From: JAALLB01 sp039191645
Lineage (GTDB): Bacteria > Pseudomonadota > Alphaproteobacteria > Rhizobiales > Rhizobiaceae
Length of the DNA: 64,000 nucleotides
Direction: 5' to 3'
Assembly (NCBI GenBank): GCA_039191645.1
Contig: JBCCXO010000015.1
Location: forward strand, 1 to 64,000
Part shown: piece by piece, positions 1 through 10,200 of the stretch
Layout of the letters: every line of letters starts with the position of its first letter
Position numbering within the stretch: the stretch's first letter is position 1
Made by a program: the position numbers and the translations under genes
Notes under the pieces: model-generated
The model's database searches: none
Seen by the model: only the letters and a program-made list of their open reading frames with translations
What the model was told of the DNA's origin: nothing

Positions 1-10
1 GCCGCTTTTC

Positions 11-1117
11 ATGACCACTGCACCACGTCTAACCGTAAACCTTTCTGCAATTTCCAAAAATTGGCAGGTTTTGGAAGATAAGTCTGGTGAAGCTGAAACG
101 GCCGCTGTGGTCAAAGCAGATGCTTACGGCCTTGGCTTAGAGATGATCGGTCCCGTTTTGTGGGAGACGGGATGCCACACCTTTTTTGTTGCCATGGTAG
201 AGGAAGGATTGCGCTTGCGCAGGGCCGTTCCCGGAGCGCGAATCTTTGTGCTCAACGGAATATTTGCCGATACGGTTTCAACGGCACTCGAATTTGACCT
301 TGCTCCTGTGTTGTCAACGCAAGAACAAATTGGCCTCTGGAAGACTTCCGCCCATGGCAAACCCTGTGCAATCCATGTTGATACCGGAATGAACCGCTTG
401 GGTCTCACCCTTGATGATGCCGAGACGTTGGCCGATGACCCTAGCGCTTTGTCAGCATCCGGTGCGACTTTGGTCATGTCGCACCTGGCCTGTGCGGATG
501 ATCCTGATCATGCCTTGAATGGGCTCCAACTCTCGCGATTCCAGCAAATTTCGAGTCTTTTCAGCAATTTGGAGAAATCTCTTGCCAATTCGGCTGCAGT
601 CTTAACCAACGAAGCAGCCTGTTTCGATTTAACAAGACCTGGCATTGCAATTTATGGCGGTGAAGCGGTGAACGATTTCGCCAACCCAATGGAACCTGTT
701 GTTCGCGCGGAATCACGTATTTTGCAGATACGGTCTGCAAAAAAAGGGGAGACGATAGGATATGGGGCCTCCCACATCCTTACCCGAGACAGCAAAATTG
801 CCATTTGTTCGATTGGCTATGCGGATGGGATTCATCGGTCGCTATCTGGAAGCGGCGTTCCGCTGCGCAATTCCAGAACAGGTGGTGGATATGGGGCCAT
901 CGAAAACAACCTGGTCCCGATGATCGGCCGCGTGTCGATGGATCTTACCGCGTTTGATGTTACCGATGTACCGGAGACGCTCTTGAAGCAAACTTCCTGG
1001 ATAGAACTCTTTGGGAGAAATATACTGATCGATGAAATTGCACGCGCGTGTGGTACGATCGGTTATGAATTGCTAACAAATCTTGGCAGAAGGTACCAAC
1101 GGGAGTACACTGAGTAA
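11..1117 (+). CDS. alr: Alanine racemase
   Basis: PLP-dependent enzyme interconverting L- and D-alanine for peptidoglycan synthesis in the cytoplasm. The N-terminal barrel carries the PLP-lysine motif VVKADAYGLG (Lys35), and the C-terminal domain carries the catalytic tyrosine in GYGASH (about residue 251) and the MIGRVSMD segment. At 368 residues it has the usual family length, so the gene is probably complete even though only ten bases precede the ATG; an upstream start cannot be excluded. Its TAA lies two bases before the ATG of radA, so the two are almost certainly cotranscribed. Confidence 0.95.
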   Translation: MTTAPRLTVNLSAISKNWQVLEDKSGEAETAAVVKADAYGLGLEMIGPVLWETGCHTFFVAMVEEGLRLRRAVPGARIFVLNGIFADTVSTALEFDLAPVLSTQEQIGLWKTSAHGKPCAIHVDTGMNRLGLTLDDAETLADDPSALSASGATLVMSHLACADDPDHALNGLQLSRFQQISSLFSNLEKSLANSAAVLTNEAACFDLTRPGIAIYGGEAVNDFANPMEPVVRAESRILQIRSAKKGETIGYGASHILTRDSKIAICSIGYADGIHRSLSGSGVPLRNSRTGGGYGAIENNLVPMIGRVSMDLTAFDVTDVPETLLKQTSWIELFGRNILIDEIARACGTIGYELLTNLGRRYQREYTE

Positions 1118-1119
1118 AA

Positions 1120-2502
1120 ATGGCCAAACCCAAAACCCAATTTGTATGCCAGTCATGCGGGAGCACATTTCCTCGATGGTCCGGCAAATGCGACGGGTGT
1201 GGGGCTTGGAATACACTGGTCGAAGAAAGCGCTGTTTCCGGGATTGGCGCTAATCCCGGCAAGCAGATGCGCAAAGGAACACCCGTCAAACTCGTTTCTC
1301 TTGCCGGAGAGACGGAGGAAGCACCACGAATTGCCTCTGGTATCGCGGAACTTGACCGCGTGACGGGCGGCGGTTTCGTCAAAGGGTCAGCGCTATTGGT
1401 TGGCGGCGACCCGGGGATCGGCAAATCTACGTTGTTGATGCAGGCATCTGCCGCGCTTGCGAAATCTGGGCACCGGGTTGTTTATGTATCCGGGGAAGAA
1501 GCGGTTGCACAAATCCGGATGCGTGCACAACGTCTTAACGCAATTGAACCTCACGTCGGTCTTGCTGCAGAAACCAGCGTTGAAAACATTTTGGCGACCG
1601 TAGAAGGCGATGAGCCCCCTGCTCTTTTGATCATCGATTCCATTCAGACGTTGTGGTCAGATTTGGCTGATTCTGCACCGGGAACCGTCACGCAGGTTCG
1701 GACTGCTGCTCAAGCGATGATCCGATACGCGAAAAAACATGGTGCCTGTGTGGTTCTCGTTGGCCATGTTACCAAAGAAGGACAAATCGCGGGTCCGCGT
1801 GTTGTGGAGCATATGGTTGATGCGGTTCTCTATTTTGAAGGTGAAGGAGGACATCATTTCAGAATTTTGAGGACAGTAAAAAACCGGTTTGGTCCTACCG
1901 ACGAAATTGGCGTTTTTGAGATGTCAGACAAGGGTTTGCGGGAAGTGACGAACCCTTCAGAGTTGTTTTTGGGAGAAAGAAATGAAACCTCTCCCGGCGC
2001 GGCCGTATTTGCCGGGATGGAGGGCACGCGTCCGGTACTTGTTGAAATACAGGCACTTGTCGCACCTTCTTCCCTCGGCACTCCCCGTCGGGCCGTGGTA
2101 GGTTGGGATTCCTCCCGGTTGTCGATGGTCTTGGCGGTTCTTGAGGCCCATTGCGGCGTCCGGCTTGGTGATCACGATGTCTATCTCAACGTGGCCGGGG
2201 GCTACCGAATCGTTGAACCTGCGGCAGACCTTGCGGTGGCAGCAGCTCTTGTCTCATCCCTGTGCGGCGTGGCATTGCCGGCTGATTCTGTATATTTTGG
2301 AGAGGTCAGTTTATCTGGAGGTGTCAGACCCGTTGCTCACACAGGACAGCGGTTAAAAGAAGCTGGCAAACTGGGGTTTAACAAAGCCTCTGCCCCGCTT
2401 GCAAACGAGGACGACAGCAAAGAACCGGGATTGGAGGTCTCCATTACCCGTGAACTGACACAGCTGGCTGCTCAAATCGCTGCCATGAAAGAAACATCTT
2501 AA
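1120..2502 (+). CDS. radA: DNA repair protein RadA (Sms)
   Basis: RecA-like ATPase that helps process recombination intermediates and promotes branch migration. All family landmarks are present: an N-terminal C4 zinc finger (CQSC, then CDGC), Walker A GDPGIGKST in the ATPase core, the RadA-specific KNRFG motif, and a C-terminal Lon-protease-like domain ending near residue 455. The length of 460 residues is normal. It follows alr by two bases and precedes cvpA by about 80 bases; radA-cvpA-purF is a common order in alphaproteobacteria. Confidence 0.96.
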   Translation: MAKPKTQFVCQSCGSTFPRWSGKCDGCGAWNTLVEESAVSGIGANPGKQMRKGTPVKLVSLAGETEEAPRIASGIAELDRVTGGGFVKGSALLVGGDPGIGKSTLLMQASAALAKSGHRVVYVSGEEAVAQIRMRAQRLNAIEPHVGLAAETSVENILATVEGDEPPALLIIDSIQTLWSDLADSAPGTVTQVRTAAQAMIRYAKKHGACVVLVGHVTKEGQIAGPRVVEHMVDAVLYFEGEGGHHFRILRTVKNRFGPTDEIGVFEMSDKGLREVTNPSELFLGERNETSPGAAVFAGMEGTRPVLVEIQALVAPSSLGTPRRAVVGWDSSRLSMVLAVLEAHCGVRLGDHDVYLNVAGGYRIVEPAADLAVAAALVSSLCGVALPADSVYFGEVSLSGGVRPVAHTGQRLKEAGKLGFNKASAPLANEDDSKEPGLEVSITRELTQLAAQIAAMKETS

Positions 2503-2583
2503 TAGGTGAAGAAAAGCTGGAAAATGGTCGCGTTTACGTTTAAATCAGCGGAAAAGTGTGAGGCAGGTTAAAGGGCGCAGCTC

Positions 2584-3138
2584 ATGCCAATCGAATTGCT
2601 CGATGTTATTTTAATTGTTTTGATGCTTTTGTCAGGCTTTCTGGCAATGGTTCGCGGTTTCTCGCGCGAAATTTTGTCAATCAGTTCCTGGGTAGTCGCT
2701 GGATTGGTTGCTTTCACTTTTTACAAGCAACTCACACCGTTGGTTGCGGAGTATACGATCTCTGTGACAAGCAACGAGCTTGTGCCACAGATTGTGGCGG
2801 GTGCTATCGTTTTTCTGATCGCGCTCATCATTGTCAGTTTGATAACCATGAAAATTGCAGATCTGATCGTGGATAGCCGGGTTGGGGCGTTGGATCGAAC
2901 CCTTGGTTTTGTTTTTGGCGCAGCACGTGGTGCACTGCTCGTCATGGTCTTGCTTATGTTTTACGTAAACTTTTTCCCGGATAATCAACCGGACTGGGTT
3001 GCAAACGCAAAGTCCAAGCCAATGTTGGAATCCATGGGTGAAGGCCTTGTAAATGCTTTGCCGGATGATCCGGTCGGATTCGTTTTTGATAAGTTTGGCA
3101 TCGAAAGCGATCCAGAAACTGAGGGTCAGGATGCCTGA
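2584..3138 (+). CDS. cvpA: CvpA family inner-membrane protein
   Basis: Small integral membrane protein of the CvpA (colicin V production) family. About four hydrophobic helices can be seen (roughly residues 5-25, 32-50, 65-90 and 103-125), followed by a polar C-terminal tail of about 50 residues. The family is linked to envelope homeostasis and colicin V export, but its biochemical role is unsettled. The position immediately before purF is the classic cvpA-purF arrangement; the gap is 23 bases and contains a strong ribosome-binding site for purF. Confidence 0.9.
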   Translation: MPIELLDVILIVLMLLSGFLAMVRGFSREILSISSWVVAGLVAFTFYKQLTPLVAEYTISVTSNELVPQIVAGAIVFLIALIIVSLITMKIADLIVDSRVGALDRTLGFVFGAARGALLVMVLLMFYVNFFPDNQPDWVANAKSKPMLESMGEGLVNALPDDPVGFVFDKFGIESDPETEGQDA

Positions 3139-3161
3139 CCAAGACCCTTTAGGAGGCACGA

Positions 3162-4610
3162 ATGTCTTTTCTTGATGACGATAAACTCCGAGAAGAATGT
3201 GGCGTATTTGGAATTTTTAACAATGAGGATGCAGCGGCACTTACAACCCTAGGACTGCATTCACTTCAGCACCGTGGTCAGGAGGGTGCCGGCATTGTCT
3301 CTTTTGACGGAAAGCAGTTTCACGCTGAACGTCACATGGGCCTGATTGGCGATACGTTCACCAAGCAAAGCATCTTAAACCGCCTGAGGGGCTTTCGAGC
3401 GATTGGCCATACCCGTTATTCTACAACCGGCGGGGATGAAATGCGAAATGTTCAGCCCTTTTTTGCTGAGTTCTCCGGCGGCGGATTTGCGGTCGCTCAT
3501 AATGGGAACATCACCAACGCCATGACCCTACGCGCAGAATTGCAACGCGCAGGGGCCATTTTCCAATCAACCTCAGACACAGAGACAATCCTGCACCTGA
3601 TTGCCATGGGGAGCGAACCCATGTTTGTCGACAGGTTGCAGTCCGCCCTGAAGCGCTTGGAGGGAGCGTTTTCATTTGTCGGCCTAACCAACAAAAAGCT
3701 GATTGGTTGCAGGGATCCGCACGGCGTACGTCCGTTGGTTCTGGGTGATATTGATGGCGCCTATATTCTGGCGTCGGAATCTTGTGCCTTAGACATTATC
3801 GGCGCCCGGTTCGTTCGGGATATAGAGCCCGGGGAACTTGTGATCATCACTGACAAGGGATTGCGCAGTCTCAGACCGTTCGGAGAGGTTAAAAAGCGGT
3901 TCTGTATTTTTGAGTATGTCTATTTTGCAAGACCGGATTCAACCGTCGAAGGCAAAAATGTTTATGACATACGCAAGCAGATTGGTGTTGAGCTTGCAAA
4001 AGAACAACCTGCAGAGGCAGATATCATCGTACCTGTTCCGGATTCGGGGGTTCCAGCCGCGATCGGGTATGCGCAAGGTGCTGAAATCCCGTTTGAGCTC
4101 GGGATTATCAGGAACCATTATGTCGGCAGGACGTTTATTCAACCGTCTGACTCCATTCGACACATGGGTGTAAAACTGAAACACAATGCAAATAGAAAGC
4201 TGATCGAAGGAAAACGGGTTGTCCTCGTGGATGATTCAATTGTGCGCGGAACGACCTCTCAAAAGATTGTTCAAATGGTTCGCGATGCTGGCGCTTCTTC
4301 CGTGCACATGCGCATCGCAAGTCCGCCGACGATGTCTTCTTGTTTTTACGGTGTTGACACACCAGAGACACACAAACTGCTGGCTTCACGGATGGATATC
4401 GACGCTATGCGTGATTTTATCCGCGTTGACTCACTTGGTTTCATTTCTCTTGATGGTTTGTACCGTGCAGCTGGTGAGGCATCTCGGGATCAGGACAGTC
4501 CGCAATATTGCGATGCCTGTTTCTCGGGTGAATATCCAACGCGTCTGACCGACCATGAAGACCGCGATAACATTTCCAACCTGTCGTTGTTGTCCGAAGC
4601 AAAGGGCTGA
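3162..4610 (+). CDS. purF: Amidophosphoribosyltransferase
   Basis: First committed enzyme of purine synthesis: it transfers glutamine-derived ammonia to PRPP to give phosphoribosylamine. The N-terminal glutaminase nucleophile is Cys13 in EECGVFGIF, which implies that a 12-residue propeptide is removed. The PRPP-binding motif VVLVDDSIVRGTTS lies in the C-terminal half. Cysteines in RFCIF, SSCFYG and CDAC match the iron-sulfur-cluster type of PurF (as in Bacillus subtilis) rather than the Escherichia coli type. An AGGAGG Shine-Dalgarno sits just before the ATG. Length of 482 residues is normal. Confidence 0.97.
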   Translation: MSFLDDDKLREECGVFGIFNNEDAAALTTLGLHSLQHRGQEGAGIVSFDGKQFHAERHMGLIGDTFTKQSILNRLRGFRAIGHTRYSTTGGDEMRNVQPFFAEFSGGGFAVAHNGNITNAMTLRAELQRAGAIFQSTSDTETILHLIAMGSEPMFVDRLQSALKRLEGAFSFVGLTNKKLIGCRDPHGVRPLVLGDIDGAYILASESCALDIIGARFVRDIEPGELVIITDKGLRSLRPFGEVKKRFCIFEYVYFARPDSTVEGKNVYDIRKQIGVELAKEQPAEADIIVPVPDSGVPAAIGYAQGAEIPFELGIIRNHYVGRTFIQPSDSIRHMGVKLKHNANRKLIEGKRVVLVDDSIVRGTTSQKIVQMVRDAGASSVHMRIASPPTMSSCFYGVDTPETHKLLASRMDIDAMRDFIRVDSLGFISLDGLYRAAGEASRDQDSPQYCDACFSGEYPTRLTDHEDRDNISNLSLLSEAKG

Positions 4611-4613
4611 TCG

Positions 4614-5336
4614 TTGAAAAGCCTTGATGGCAAATTGGCGCTCGTCACCGGAGCCTCTCGAGGCATCGGCTATCATTGTGCGCTGACCCTGGCTAAAGCA
4701 GGTGCGCACGTTATTGCCGTTGCGCGGACAGTTGGCGGTCTGGAAGAGCTTGATGATGAAATTCAAGCTACAGGGGGCTCCGCGACCCTTGTCCCACTCG
4801 ATTTACTGGATTTCGATGCCATCGATCGTCTGGGTGGCTCCATTCATGAGCGATGGGGAGTTTTGGATATCCTCGTTTCAAACGCTGGCATGTTGGGCGA
4901 TCTTTCCCCACTCGAACACATTGAACCAAAGTCGTTCGACAAAACGCTGAATTTAAATGTAACGAGCAATTGGCGTTTACTGTGCTCAATGTCGCCTCTG
5001 CTGCGTGCAGCCGACGCAGGGCGAATTGTTTTCATGACGGCCGGATCAGCCCACCAATGCAAACCTTTTTGGGGGCCCTATTCCGCAACACAAGCCGCAT
5101 TACAAACTCTTGTCAAAACCTGGGCTGCAGAATGCGCCAAAACGGCAATGCGGATTAACTTGCTTGATCCCGGTCCGATGCGAACTGCATTGCGTGCAAG
5201 GGCAATGCCGGGTGAAGACCCCGAAACCATTGCCCACCCTTCGGAAATTGCTTCTACGATTTTGAAACTGACCGATGGGAAAGTCTCAAAAAATGGGCAG
5301 GTTTTTCTCCACGAAACCCAATCGTTTTGTGACTGA
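4614..5336 (+). CDS. Short-chain dehydrogenase/reductase-like protein with altered catalytic residues
   Basis: Rossmann-fold SDR protein of 240 residues, three bases after purF and started by TTG, so probably translated from the purF message. The cofactor motif TGASRGIG and the NAG motif are intact. The active site is not: the usual YxxxK reads YSATQ (Tyr156, Gln160), and the position expected for the catalytic serine (13 before the tyrosine) is alanine, in TAGSAH. An SDR in this position is common in alphaproteobacteria. It may have lost reductase activity and act as a nucleotide-binding or regulatory protein, but an altered active enzyme is also possible. Confidence 0.85.
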   Translation: MKSLDGKLALVTGASRGIGYHCALTLAKAGAHVIAVARTVGGLEELDDEIQATGGSATLVPLDLLDFDAIDRLGGSIHERWGVLDILVSNAGMLGDLSPLEHIEPKSFDKTLNLNVTSNWRLLCSMSPLLRAADAGRIVFMTAGSAHQCKPFWGPYSATQAALQTLVKTWAAECAKTAMRINLLDPGPMRTALRARAMPGEDPETIAHPSEIASTILKLTDGKVSKNGQVFLHETQSFCD

Positions 5337-5410
5337 CCCCTTTTGCAGGAAGTGATCCGATAACTTTTTGGTAACCATCGCCACAAGAACTTCACATTTA
5401 TGCTGAATTG

Positions 5411-5436
5411 ATATATATCGAAATGTTATATATATA
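5411..5436. promoter_or_regulatory. AT-rich inverted repeat, candidate PadR operator
   Basis: An eight-base ATATATAT arm is repeated after a nine-base spacer (CGAAATGTT) about 50 bases upstream of the padR start. PadR proteins often bind AT-rich dyads in front of their own genes and the transporters they control. Because alternating AT is self-complementary, the symmetry is weak evidence; the location is what makes it a candidate. Confidence 0.35.
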
Positions 5437-5486
5437 ATCGGAATATGCGCCATTGGGGCCATACATAGATTTCGACTGGATTTTTC

Positions 5487-6035
5487 ATGAATACCCAAAG
5501 TCTGATACTAGGCATTCTCAATTTTGGAGATGCCACCGGGTACGAGATTAAAAAGCAATCGAGCGAGGGAGCGTTCAGCTTCTTCGTCGATATCAGCTAC
5601 GGCACAATTTATCCTACGCTTTCCAGACTGGAGGCTGAGGGGTTGGTGGCAGGAAGATCAGAAACTCAAAGCGGGAAACCGGATAAAAAAATCTACTCTA
5701 TTACGGACAGAGGAAGGGCAGAGTTTATTAGACTGCTCAATGTCGTTCCTCAGACGGATAAGTTTAAGTCCGAATTTTTGCTGATAACCATGTGTGCGGG
5801 TCTGTGCAGTCGCGAAGTAATTGAGACTGCAATCGATAAACAAATCAAAGATACTGAAGATGTTTTGAAGATTATTAATGATCTTCGTGAAGGATGTGAT
5901 CATCCGGCAACGCAGTGGGTTACGAGCTATGGACTTCATGTAAAACAAGCAGCGCTAGAATATCTCACAAACAACCGCGACAGCCTCATTCATCTGGCTG
6001 GCGAAGAAATCGAAATGAAGGATGCGGCAGAATAA
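5487..6035 (+). CDS. PadR family transcriptional regulator
   Basis: Winged-helix repressor of the PadR family with the typical N-terminal domain (ILGILN, then SYGTIYPTLSRLEAEGLV, then YSITDRGR) and a C-terminal helical dimerisation region to residue 182. PadR proteins usually sense small aromatic or drug-like compounds and repress a neighbouring transporter. Here the next two genes, 36 bases downstream on the same strand, encode an RND efflux adaptor and permease, so local control of that pump is the likely job. The effector cannot be read from the sequence. Confidence 0.88.
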   Translation: MNTQSLILGILNFGDATGYEIKKQSSEGAFSFFVDISYGTIYPTLSRLEAEGLVAGRSETQSGKPDKKIYSITDRGRAEFIRLLNVVPQTDKFKSEFLLITMCAGLCSREVIETAIDKQIKDTEDVLKIINDLREGCDHPATQWVTSYGLHVKQAALEYLTNNRDSLIHLAGEEIEMKDAAE

Positions 6036-6071
6036 AATCTGCGCCAAGAGTTTGAACACAGGTATGTTGGT

Positions 6072-7208
6072 ATGACTTTCACAATTAAAGGTTCACATTT
6101 ACTTGCGATCGCGATCATGGCGGTGATTGGATATTGGATGTTCGGGGCCGAAATAAAAATTGGTGGTCAAAACAACGCCACTGAAACGGCTCAAGCAACG
6201 CCATCGCATGGGAGCTCGGAAACGCAAGATTCAAATGGTGAAGCTCAGCGTTTCAAGGTGAGTGTCGTCGAGATCCAGTCCGTGGAGCGGGAGCAAACGG
6301 TCAATCTGCGAGGCCGCACGAAGGCGGAGGCTGTTATACCGGTACGGGCGGAAACGGCGGGCGTTTTGGAAAAGCGTCTCGTTAAACGCGGCGATTGGGT
6401 TAACTCCGGCGATCTCGTCTGTGTGATTGATCAGGGCGCACGGAATGCCAGTCTTGCCAGTGCGAAAGCACTTTTTGAGCAAGCGAAGGGTGAATTTGAA
6501 TCGAACAAACAACTGCAAGAAAAGGGGTTTGTCACCGATACGACCATGCGTCAGGCTCGCTTTAATCTAAACTCTGCTCGCGCCCAACTCAGGCAAGCCG
6601 AAATTGAACTTTCGTGGACTGAGGTGAGAGCAAACGCTTCAGGCGTCGTTCAAGATCCCATTGCAGAGGTCGGCGATGTGCTTACAGTTGGTGGTACGTG
6701 CATCACATTGGTTGATTCTGACCCGATGTATTTTACTGGCCAATTGTCTGAGCGCTCAATCAACGATGTGAAAGTCGGCATGAAAGCGGATGTCCAACTT
6801 GTGACGGGTGAACATATTGAAGGTACGGTGAATTACCTCGCCCCATCCGCAGACCCTCAGACGCGCACATTTGCTGCTGAAATTCGTTTGGACACCAAAG
6901 GACAGACCGTTCGAGACGGCTTAACGGCCAGTGCCAAAATCAAGCTTCCGCCGGAAGACGCTATTCGAATTTCCCCGTCCTGGCTTACGTTGGAAGATAG
7001 CGGACAGATTGGGGTTAAGATTGTTGACGAGGAAAGCCGTGTAAAATTCATGCCAGTAACGATTGTTTCCCAGACCAATCGCGGTTTTTGGATAGCCGGA
7101 ATTGAAGCCGGGACGCGGATCATTACGCTTGGCCAGGAATACGTCATTGATGGAGAGTTGGTAAAAGCCGTCCCCGCAGAAATACAGAAAGCCGAGGTTG
7201 ACCAATGA
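6072..7208 (+). CDS. RND efflux periplasmic adaptor (membrane fusion protein)
   Basis: HlyD/AcrA-type adaptor of 378 residues that links an inner-membrane RND pump to an outer-membrane channel. One N-terminal hydrophobic segment (about residues 7-24) anchors or exports it. It is followed by a barrel-sandwich region (PVRAETAGVLEKRLVKRGD), a helical hairpin (about 110-190) and beta-barrel motifs (PSADPQTRTFAAEIRL). It overlaps the permease by four bases (ATGA), so the two are translationally coupled. No outer-membrane TolC-like gene is nearby; a shared channel encoded elsewhere is likely. Confidence 0.92.
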   Translation: MTFTIKGSHLLAIAIMAVIGYWMFGAEIKIGGQNNATETAQATPSHGSSETQDSNGEAQRFKVSVVEIQSVEREQTVNLRGRTKAEAVIPVRAETAGVLEKRLVKRGDWVNSGDLVCVIDQGARNASLASAKALFEQAKGEFESNKQLQEKGFVTDTTMRQARFNLNSARAQLRQAEIELSWTEVRANASGVVQDPIAEVGDVLTVGGTCITLVDSDPMYFTGQLSERSINDVKVGMKADVQLVTGEHIEGTVNYLAPSADPQTRTFAAEIRLDTKGQTVRDGLTASAKIKLPPEDAIRISPSWLTLEDSGQIGVKIVDEESRVKFMPVTIVSQTNRGFWIAGIEAGTRIITLGQEYVIDGELVKAVPAEIQKAEVDQ

Positions 7209-10200
7209 CTGGCATGTTAGACACCGTCTTAAGCCGTCCCAGAACCGTTCTGACCATGATGGTTGTCATGGTTCTCGCCGGGATTTTTACGTATATCAAC
7301 ATCCCAAAAGAAGCGAACCCCGATATTGATGTTCCTGTCTACTATGTTTCGATTACGCAACAGGGCATATCCCCGAAGGATTCAGAACGCCTGCTTGTTC
7401 GCCCGATGGAGACGGAGCTGCGTGGTCTAGAAGGCCTGAAAGAAATCACTTCGATTGCTTCTCAGGGGCATGCCGGAATTATTTTGGAGTTCCAGATCGG
7501 GACTGACAAAGACGTTGTGTTGGCTGACATTCGCGACAAGGTTGATCTGGCGCAGGCTGAATTGCCCGAGGGTGCAGAAGAACCGGCGATATTCCCGACT
7601 AACTTTGCTTTGCAACCGACGATTATCGTGACGCTGTCCGGCAATGTTCCAGAGCGGACGCTCTACAATTACTCCAAACGTCTACAAGACGAAATCGAGG
7701 CGATTTCAACGGTCCGCGAAGCGGAATTAAAAGGGACACGGGAAGAGCAGATTGAAGTCCTGTTGGATTTGGTGCGCCTGGAATCCTACGACATCACGCA
7801 AGATGAACTGCTGAACGCGGTTTCTTCGTTTAACCAGTTGGTCCCTGCCGGCTTTATTGATGACGGTAACGCCCGGTTCAACCTCGAAGTCCCCGGTCTC
7901 ATACAGTCTGTTGAAGATGTATATGCGATCCCGATCAAGCAAAATGGTGAAGGTGTTGTTACGCTTGGTGAGGTTGCGGATATTCGGCGCACGTTCAAGG
8001 ATCCTTCCAGCTATACGCGTGTGAACGGCAAGCCAGCGATGTCTTTGGAAGTGGTCAAGCGAATTGGCACCAACATCATCGAGAACAATGCTGAGGTCAG
8101 ACGCGTTACGGATGAGTTTACCAAAGACTGGCCAGATACCGTAGAAGTGACCTACATGATCGACCAATCCAGCTTCATCTATGAAGTTTTGGGATCTTTG
8201 CAGTCTGCAATTATGACGGCAATTGCACTGGTCATGATCGTCGTTGTTGCCTCTCTTGGGGTGAGTTCTGGCCTTCTGGTTGGCATTGCCATTCCCACCT
8301 CGTTTATGGTGGGCTTCCTAATTCTTTCCGCAGCTGGCCTTACCGTAAACATGATGGTGATGTTCGGGATGGTTTTGTGTGTCGGGATGCTGGTGGATGG
8401 CGCTATCGTGGTCAGTGAATATGCAGATCGGAAAATAGCCGAGGGCATGACCGCCAAAGAGGCTTATCCGCGTGCTGCGAAACTGATGTTCTGGCCCGTT
8501 GTCTCCTCAACGGCAACCACCCTGGCCGCTTTCTTGCCATTGCTGTTATGGCCCGGTGTCCCAGGTGAATTTATGAGCTATCTGCCCATCATGGTGATCA
8601 TTGTCCTGTCAGCATCACTGCTTACCGCTTTGGTCTTCCTGCCTACGATGGGGATGGCCATTGCAAGAATTGGGAACCTGCTAAAAACGCAACAACGCTT
8701 GCTAAAAACGGTCTTTGTTGGTCTCGCCTTCGGTTTCGTTGGCTGGGCAATGCTTGGACCGCAATTGGCAGGTCTTGGTTTGCCTTTACCGGTGGATGTG
8801 GTTTCGCTCTGTGTTGGCCTTTTGCTCGGCGCCGTTGGTGCATATTTCACCCATCGGTTGGCTGGCAGAACGGCGTCCGAGGAAAAACCCAAAAATGTCA
8901 ATGAAAACTCATCGGCAAAAATGCTGTCTTCCAAGGAACCACTGGATGTGCGGAAAGTTCCCGGCGTCATGGGCGGATATCTGCGCATGCTCAGTCTGTT
9001 TTCGCGCGGCGTTCTGGGCAACCTTACGGTTATCGCGATTGTTGCGGGGATCACGTTCTTCACGTTCAATCTTTTTGGCCAGTTGAGCAAAGGCGTAGAA
9101 TTCTTTGTTGATGAAGAACCCGATGTTGCGCTTGCCTTTGTTTCCGCGCGCGGAAATCTCTCCGGCTCTGATATCCGGGATGTGGCAATCAGTGTCGAAA
9201 AAGAAATTCTGAAGGTTAAGGGCGTTGAAAACCTAGTGATGACGGCAACTGCGCCTGGGGGTGGTACTGGCGGCAGCGGTGTAGATGTGACGGCGCCACA
9301 AGATGTACCGGCCGATGTTGTTGCAGTTGGCACAATCGAACTTGAAGATTATTCGAACCGTAGACGTGCCGTGGTTATCTTCGATGAAATCCGACAACGC
9401 ACTGCTGGCATCCCCGGCATTAAAGTTGAACTTAGAAAAATCGAGGGTGGTCCACCCACCGGCAAAGACATTCGGCTTGAGGTGAAATCCACCAATTACG
9501 ATACCATGATGGCAGCCGTTACAAAAATTCGCGAGAAGTTTGATCGGCTTGATAACCTTCAAGACATTGAAGACGGAAGGCCCCTGCCCGGTATTGATTG
9601 GAAATTGGCCGTCGATCGCGAGGAAGCGGGGCGCTATAACGCCAGTATTCCCGCCGTTGGCGCTATGATCCAGCTTATCACAAACGGTGCGCTTATTGGT
9701 GATACCACGCAAAACAATTCTGATGACCAGATTGATATTCGCGTCCGCCTGCCCGAGGAACAACGGTCTTTGGATCATCTAAATGAGTTGAAACTGAGAA
9801 CTTCAAACGGGCAAGTTCCAATTTCCAACTTTATTGAAATGACACCAGAGCCTAAAGTTTCTTCTATCACGCGCCGCGACGGTCTTTATGCGATGGATAT
9901 CAAGGCAAACCTTCTTGCATCCGCCAAAGCTGAGGGTCTTACCCCCGATGAGAAAATAAACGAAATCCAAGAATGGTTGGACAGTCAGGCCTGGCCGGAG
10001 AGCATATTCCTTAAGTTCCGCGGCGCTGACGAAGAACAAAAAGAATCTGGCGCATTTTTGATGAAGGCTGCTGCAGGTGCGCTGTTCCTGATGTTCATCA
10101 TTCTTGTTACGCAATTTAACTCATTTTACCAAACAGTGTTGACGCTAATGACTGTTGTTCTGGCGATCGTGGGCGTCCTGATTGGTATGATGATCGCTGG

